Shown piece by piece: positions 23,660 through 26,889 of a stretch of 26,889 bases of DNA. The stretch covers positions 1 through 26,889 of the forward strand of contig CAKRTZ010000029.1 of the NCBI GenBank assembly GCA_934402515.1, in the 5' to 3' direction. The position numbers were made by a program, and so were the translations under genes. The notes beneath the pieces are model-generated. The model was not told the origin of the DNA and ran no database searches. It worked only from the letters and a program-made list of their open reading frames with translations. Source of the DNA: an uncultured Lachnospiraceae bacterium. Its GTDB lineage: Bacteria > Bacillota > Clostridia > Lachnospirales > Lachnospiraceae. How positions within the stretch are numbered: the first letter of the stretch is position 1; each line of letters starts with the position of its first letter.

Positions 23660-24438
23660 GCTAAAGCCTCCACAACCGTGACAACCATATGTTTCATTTC
23701 ATCATAAATAAATTGTGCCGCATCCGGCAGCATCCACACCGTCAGGAATAAAATACTTAACGCCACTAATATTTTCAACTGTATGCCCACTGCAAACATG
23801 TTCATCTGAGGGGCAATCTTCGCCAGGATTCCCAGAATTGTATTCAGCAGAACCATGGTAGCAAACACCGGAAGGCAGATTCGAAAGCCAATGCTGATGT
23901 ACTGAGCCATAAACTTACAGATGGCATTTACCAGTCCGTCCATATGAAACACCGTTCCGTTAATGGGAATCAAAACAAACGTATCCGCAATTGCCCTGAT
24001 CAGGTAACGGTGCAGACCGCTTAAAAGCATCATCAGCATGATGGTATACTGGTAAAAACCACCGGTAACACTGATCTCCTGTTTCGTTGCCGGATCCATA
24101 ATCTGCATCATGGAAAGCCCACTCTCCATATCCACAATGTTTCCGGCCAGGGAAACCACGGAAGTGACGAGAGTTGCTGCAAAGCCTATCAGAAGTCCGG
24201 TCACTGCCTCTTTTAAAACGATCAGTGTGTAACCCAGAATGGAATTGTATGTAACCGGTGTACGATCCTGCAGGGAAGAGTAAATCAAAACAGACAGCAG
24301 CACGCTTAGTCCGATTTTGACCCGGTTCGGCGCATTGGTCATACTGAAAAAGGGTGCTATTACAAAGAACATACTGATTCGCACCAGCACCAGCAGGAAC
24401 AATTCCAGTTCATCGGCGGAAAATGAAAGCTGCAACAT
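23656..24438 (-). CDS. fliR: flagellar export gate protein FliR
   Basis: FliR (260 residues) is a multi-helix component of the FliP5-Q4-R1 export gate. It has about six hydrophobic segments, with the FVIAPFFSMTNAPNRVKIGLS stretch at about 25-45 and the GFAATLVTSVVSLAGNIVDM loop at about 84-103, both standard for the family. AGGTGA precedes ATG 24438, four bases after the fliQ stop, and the gene ends overlapping flhB. Confidence 0.97.
   Translation of the reverse strand: MLQLSFSADELELFLLVLVRISMFFVIAPFFSMTNAPNRVKIGLSVLLSVLIYSSLQDRTPVTYNSILGYTLIVLKEAVTGLLIGFAATLVTSVVSLAGNIVDMESGLSMMQIMDPATKQEISVTGGFYQYTIMLMMLLSGLHRYLIRAIADTFVLIPINGTVFHMDGLVNAICKFMAQYISIGFRICLPVFATMVLLNTILGILAKIAPQMNMFAVGIQLKILVALSILFLTVWMLPDAAQFIYDEMKHMVVTVVEALA
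23667..23671 (-). promoter_or_regulatory. ribosome binding site for the TTG start of flhB
   Basis: GGAGG on the minus strand, within the last codons of fliR, lies seven bases before TTG 23659. This confirms the non-ATG start and the TTGA stop-start overlap. Confidence 0.75.
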
Positions 24439-24442
24439 AGAA

Positions 24443-24712
24443 TCACCTGATATACTTACTGAAATCAGACCACAAATTGATCATATACTGGGACATATTA
24501 TTGAGCATCCAATGCCCGCACAGCATAATCGTTACAAAAATCCCCAGCACCTTCGGAACAAAGGTCAGCGTCTGCTCCTGAATAGAAGTAACCGTCTGAA
24601 AGATACTGACGATCAATCCAATCACCAGAGATACCAGAAGAGGCGGTGCCGCCGTCTTGATAATCGTAAACAAACATTCATTTGCAATGAGTACTACGTC
24701 ATCAATTGTCAT
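24443..24712 (-). CDS. fliQ: flagellar export gate protein FliQ
   Basis: FliQ (89 residues) is the small two-helix hairpin component of the export gate. It shows the family pattern: two hydrophobic helices (about 15-40 and 54-75) joined by SIFQTVTSIQEQTLTFVPK, the conserved loop. AGGAG precedes ATG 24712, 14 bases after fliP. Confidence 0.97.
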   Translation of the reverse strand: MTIDDVVLIANECLFTIIKTAAPPLLVSLVIGLIVSIFQTVTSIQEQTLTFVPKVLGIFVTIMLCGHWMLNNMSQYMINLWSDFSKYIR

Positions 24713-24726
24713 TCTTTTTCTCCTTC

Positions 24727-25674
24727 CTATGGTGTAATGGATGTAATAAACGGATTATCCGTAAAAGTCTTAACAAGGTTTCCGATTACCAGATTCCACC
24801 CGTCTGCCATAACGAACAACAGGATTTTGAAGGGTGCGGAAATCGTGGTGGGCGGCAGCATCATCATACCCATACTCATCAAGGTAGAGGCTACCACCAT
24901 ATCAATCACAATAAACGGAATATAAATAATAAATCCGATAATAAACGCAGTGCGCAATTCACTCACCACAAAGCTGGGAACCAACACAGAATTGGGGATA
25001 TCTTCCAATGTCGTACCATCCCACTCCGCCCCGGAAATATCCATAAACATAAACACATCCTTCGCCTGTGTATGTGGATACATAAATTCCCGGAAGGGCT
25101 GCATGGCTGCTTCCAGAGCCTCTGTCTGATCCAATTCCCCGTTTTCAAAGGGAACGACGGCATCATTATAAACAGTCGCTATAGTAGGACTCATGATAAA
25201 GAAGGTAAGAATCAACGCCAATCCGATCAGGATCTGATTCGGTGGTGCTGTCTGGGTTCCCAGGGCTGTCCTCGTAAAATGAAGGACAATGATAATCCTG
25301 GTAAAGGATGTAAGCATAATAATTAACGTTGGTGCCAGTGCAATCAACGTTAATGTAATAAGAATACGCAGTGCGCCATTCAACTCACCATTACCATTGT
25401 CATAGGTGATTGTGACCGTATTCGCAATATTCAGTTCCTTCAAATCCTCCGGGCTTTGTGCAGATCCCGGTTCCGACACATTGGTCTGGGAATCGGAGGT
25501 TCCCGTAGAACCGCCGTTTGTCGTCAGTCCTCCGCTTCCGATTCCACCGGTGTCTGCGCCGGTATATGCCGTTGCAGCCCGTGCTGACATCTTGGGTACA
25601 ACGCAGAATATGCCTACTAATAGTAGTAGGCATATTATTCTTAATTTCTTGTTTCCCTTACAGTATTTCTTCAT
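24727..25674 (-). CDS. fliP: flagellar export gate protein FliP
   Basis: FliP (315 residues) forms the pentameric export channel. It has a signal peptide (basic 1-12, hydrophobic 13-26, ARA cleavage region at about 31-34). A low-complexity Gly/Ser/Thr-rich stretch (about 35-75) is not part of the usual core and makes this protein about 90 residues longer than B. subtilis FliP. The core contains the conserved TSFTRIIIVLHFTRTALGTQ, PPNQILIGLAL, FVVSELRTAFIIGFIIYIPF and MMLPP motifs. A perfect 13-bp hairpin lies within codons 13-23. GGCGGAG precedes ATG 25674. Confidence 0.97.
   Translation of the reverse strand: MKKYCKGNKKLRIICLLLLVGIFCVVPKMSARAATAYTGADTGGIGSGGLTTNGGSTGTSDSQTNVSEPGSAQSPEDLKELNIANTVTITYDNGNGELNGALRILITLTLIALAPTLIIMLTSFTRIIIVLHFTRTALGTQTAPPNQILIGLALILTFFIMSPTIATVYNDAVVPFENGELDQTEALEAAMQPFREFMYPHTQAKDVFMFMDISGAEWDGTTLEDIPNSVLVPSFVVSELRTAFIIGFIIYIPFIVIDMVVASTLMSMGMMMLPPTTISAPFKILLFVMADGWNLVIGNLVKTFTDNPFITSITP
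25607..25636 (-). repeat. perfect 13-bp inverted repeat inside the fliP signal-peptide codons
   Basis: AATATGCCTACTA (25607-25619) and TAGTAGGCATATT (25624-25636) are exact reverse complements with a four-base loop. In the fliP mRNA this is nucleotides 39-68 of the reading frame. The underlying codons are ATA ATA TGC CTA CTA CTA TTA GTA GGC ATA. No T run follows in either direction, so it is not an ordinary terminator. Confidence 0.85.
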
Positions 25675-25685
25675 GTACGCTCCGC

Positions 25686-26057
25686 CTACTTCTCTTCCTT
25701 GGTATCTTTTTCCCGATACTCTGCCAAAATTTCCCGAAAGGATTTCTGCGTCCTGTCCTTTCGGTTTTCAGGTAATTGAAGCTGATCCTCCGGAATTTCC
25801 GTAAGCATCGTGACGGTATCCTTGCCAACAGCTATCGCCACATACTTTTTTCCCATTCGTATAATCTGTACATATTTATTGGGCGCAATTTTGGAAGTCT
25901 CAATAATTTCCAGATTCTTTCCAAAATTTCTCCCTTGCTGATAGCCTGCAATCCACTTGGTAACAAGCCATGTCACCACCAGGACAAGCACAAAAATCAC
26001 AAGCACAGTGAGAAGTTCTGCGACTGAACCGGTTGCACCGGAATTTGTGCCGGGCAT
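25686..26057 (-). CDS. fliO: flagellar export accessory protein FliO
   Basis: FliO (123 residues) helps assemble the FliP ring. It has one membrane helix (about 12-34) and a small cytoplasmic domain with NLEIIETSKIAPNKYVQIIRMGKKYVAIAV, the typical FliO pattern, followed by a charged Lys/Arg/Glu tail. It sits between cheY and fliP as in B. subtilis (where it is called FliZ/FliO). ATG 26057 directly follows the cheY stop (TAAATG); the SD is weak, so coupling is likely. Confidence 0.93.
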   Translation of the reverse strand: MPGTNSGATGSVAELLTVLVIFVLVLVVTWLVTKWIAGYQQGRNFGKNLEIIETSKIAPNKYVQIIRMGKKYVAIAVGKDTVTMLTEIPEDQLQLPENRKDRTQKSFREILAEYREKDTKEEK

Positions 26058-26420
26058 TTAGCCTATAACCTTCTTCACTGCTTCCAGCACGCGGTCTGCC
26101 TGGAACGGTTTCACAATAAAGTCCTTGGCTCCTGCCTGAATAGACTCGATAACCATTGCCTGCTGTCCCATTGCGGAACACATGATCACTACAGCCTCAG
26201 GGGAATTCTCTTTGATTTTCTTCAATGCCTGAATTCCATCCATCTCAGGCATGGTGATATCCATCAATACCAGATCCGGTTTCAGCTCGTTGTATTTTTC
26301 AACTGCTTTCGCACCGTTTTCTGCCTCGCCTGCTACATTGTAGCCGTTTTTGGTCAAGATATCCTTGATCATCATTCTCATGAACGCTGCATCGTCACAA
26401 ATTAAAATGTTTTTTGCCAT
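26058..26420 (-). CDS. cheY: chemotaxis response regulator CheY
   Basis: This 120-residue single receiver domain, when phosphorylated by CheA, binds the motor switch to change rotation. It closely resembles B. subtilis CheY: CDDAAFMRMMIKDIL near the N-terminus, phosphoacceptor Asp54 in LMDITMPEMDG, Ser82 in CSAMGQQ and Lys104 in FIVKPFQADRVLEA. It lies between fliY/fliN and fliO, the B. subtilis order. CheC, CheD and FliY are its expected phosphatase partners. Confidence 0.98.
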   Translation of the reverse strand: MAKNILICDDAAFMRMMIKDILTKNGYNVAGEAENGAKAVEKYNELKPDLVLMDITMPEMDGIQALKKIKENSPEAVVIMCSAMGQQAMVIESIQAGAKDFIVKPFQADRVLEAVKKVIG

Positions 26421-26442
26421 TCTTATTTACTCCTGTTTTATA

Positions 26443-26889
26443 TTATTTGATGATTTCCGTTACTCGAACACCAAAGCTTTCTTCTACTACTACTACCTCA
26501 CCCTTGGCAACAAACTTCCCATTTACAAGAATGTCGATGGGTTCACCTGCTATCTTGTCCAGTTCTATAATCGTGCCGGGGGCAAAATCCAGAATATCTG
26601 AAATTGATTTCTGTGTACGTCCCAGTTCCACGGTAACTTCCAGAGGAACATCCATAATCAGCCCGATGTTTTCCGGTGTCTGAGGGGTGGGATAACTGCC
26701 AGAAAAACTCTGGAACTGTGCAGGCTGCACATTGGGCATCTGAGGGGGACTACCCTGCATTCCCATCTGCGGATTCTGCATCATCGGAGGCGCTCCCCCC
26801 GACATACCCATTTGTGGATATCCTCCGGTCATTCCCATCATCTGGGGATTCATACCCATCTGAGGCATGGCACCCGGCATACCCATCTG
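26443..26889 (-). CDS. flagellar motor switch protein FliY/FliN, C-terminal part (cut by window end)
   Basis: Only the last 149 or so residues are in the window; the frame stays open to the right edge, so the true start lies outside. The C-terminal 75 residues form a FliN-type SpoA domain: GLIMDVPLEVTVELGRTQKS, DFAPGTIIELDKIAGEPIDI and VVVEESFGVRVTEII. This is preceded by a Met/Gly/Pro/Gln-rich linker with repeated PQMGM units (about 26695-26889). In B. subtilis, FliY at this locus has a CheC-like phosphatase half before the linker; whether that holds here cannot be seen. It builds the motor switch C-ring. Confidence 0.93.
   Translation of the reverse strand, partial: QMGMPGAMPQMGMNPQMMGMTGGYPQMGMSGGAPPMMQNPQMGMQGSPPQMPNVQPAQFQSFSGSYPTPQTPENIGLIMDVPLEVTVELGRTQKSISDILDFAPGTIIELDKIAGEPIDILVNGKFVAKGEVVVVEESFGVRVTEIIK

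Noticed and set aside
25607..25636. The fliP hairpin as an intrinsic terminator
   Set aside because: No T tract follows on either strand and it lies inside an essential reading frame.

Overview
The window looks like a chromosomal segment from a motile Gram-positive Clostridia, most likely family Lachnospiraceae. It has moderate GC, strong GGAGG-type ribosome binding sites, and a fla/che gene order very close to that of Bacillus subtilis, with Clostridia-type additions (fapA, a PilZ protein and two small unknown proteins). Almost everything is on the minus strand, so transcription runs from the right edge towards the left. No IS element, prophage, CRISPR array or plasmid gene was seen.

Right to left, positions 26889 to about 7120 hold one dense fla/che gene run: fliY/fliN (cut by the window end), cheY, fliO, fliP, fliQ, fliR, flhB, flhA, flhF, flhG, a PilZ c-di-GMP receptor, cheB, cheA, cheW, cheC, cheD, a small two-helix membrane protein, the motility sigma factor (sigD/fliA), fapA (DUF342), a small unknown protein and a SwrB-like protein. 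It ends with two cell-envelope genes, a YceG/MltG-like domain protein without a catalytic domain and a D-Ala-D-Ala carboxypeptidase. Intergenic gaps are at most about 35 bases and many stops and starts touch or overlap, so one long transcript is likely. These genes encode the export gate, control of flagellar placement, the CheA-CheY relay with both adaptation arms (CheB, CheC/CheD), a c-di-GMP brake, and the sigma factor for late genes.

Next come rpsB and tsf (6955-5225), ending in a strong terminator, which is the same fla/che-to-rpsB junction as in B. subtilis. Then follows a small minus-strand cluster: a PurF-like protein that has lost its glutaminase nucleophile, an RluA-type pseudouridine synthase and a MATE efflux pump.

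The left end has two minus-strand tRNA-Leu genes (anticodons AAG and CAG), each with a near-consensus sigma-A promoter. Between them lies the only plus-strand gene, a 252-residue Ser/Thr/Asn-rich, Cys-free protein resembling part of the FliD cap protein. A sigma-28-like promoter precedes it, which would link it to the sigma factor encoded about 11 kb away.

Most interesting points: the sigma-28-linked FliD-like orphan; the PurF homologue without glutaminase residues; a perfect 13-bp hairpin in the fliP signal-peptide codons; a SxN-to-SDC change in the carboxypeptidase; and several uncharacterised small genes at the end of the fla/che run. Assignments rest on reading motifs and gene order; no database search was run.
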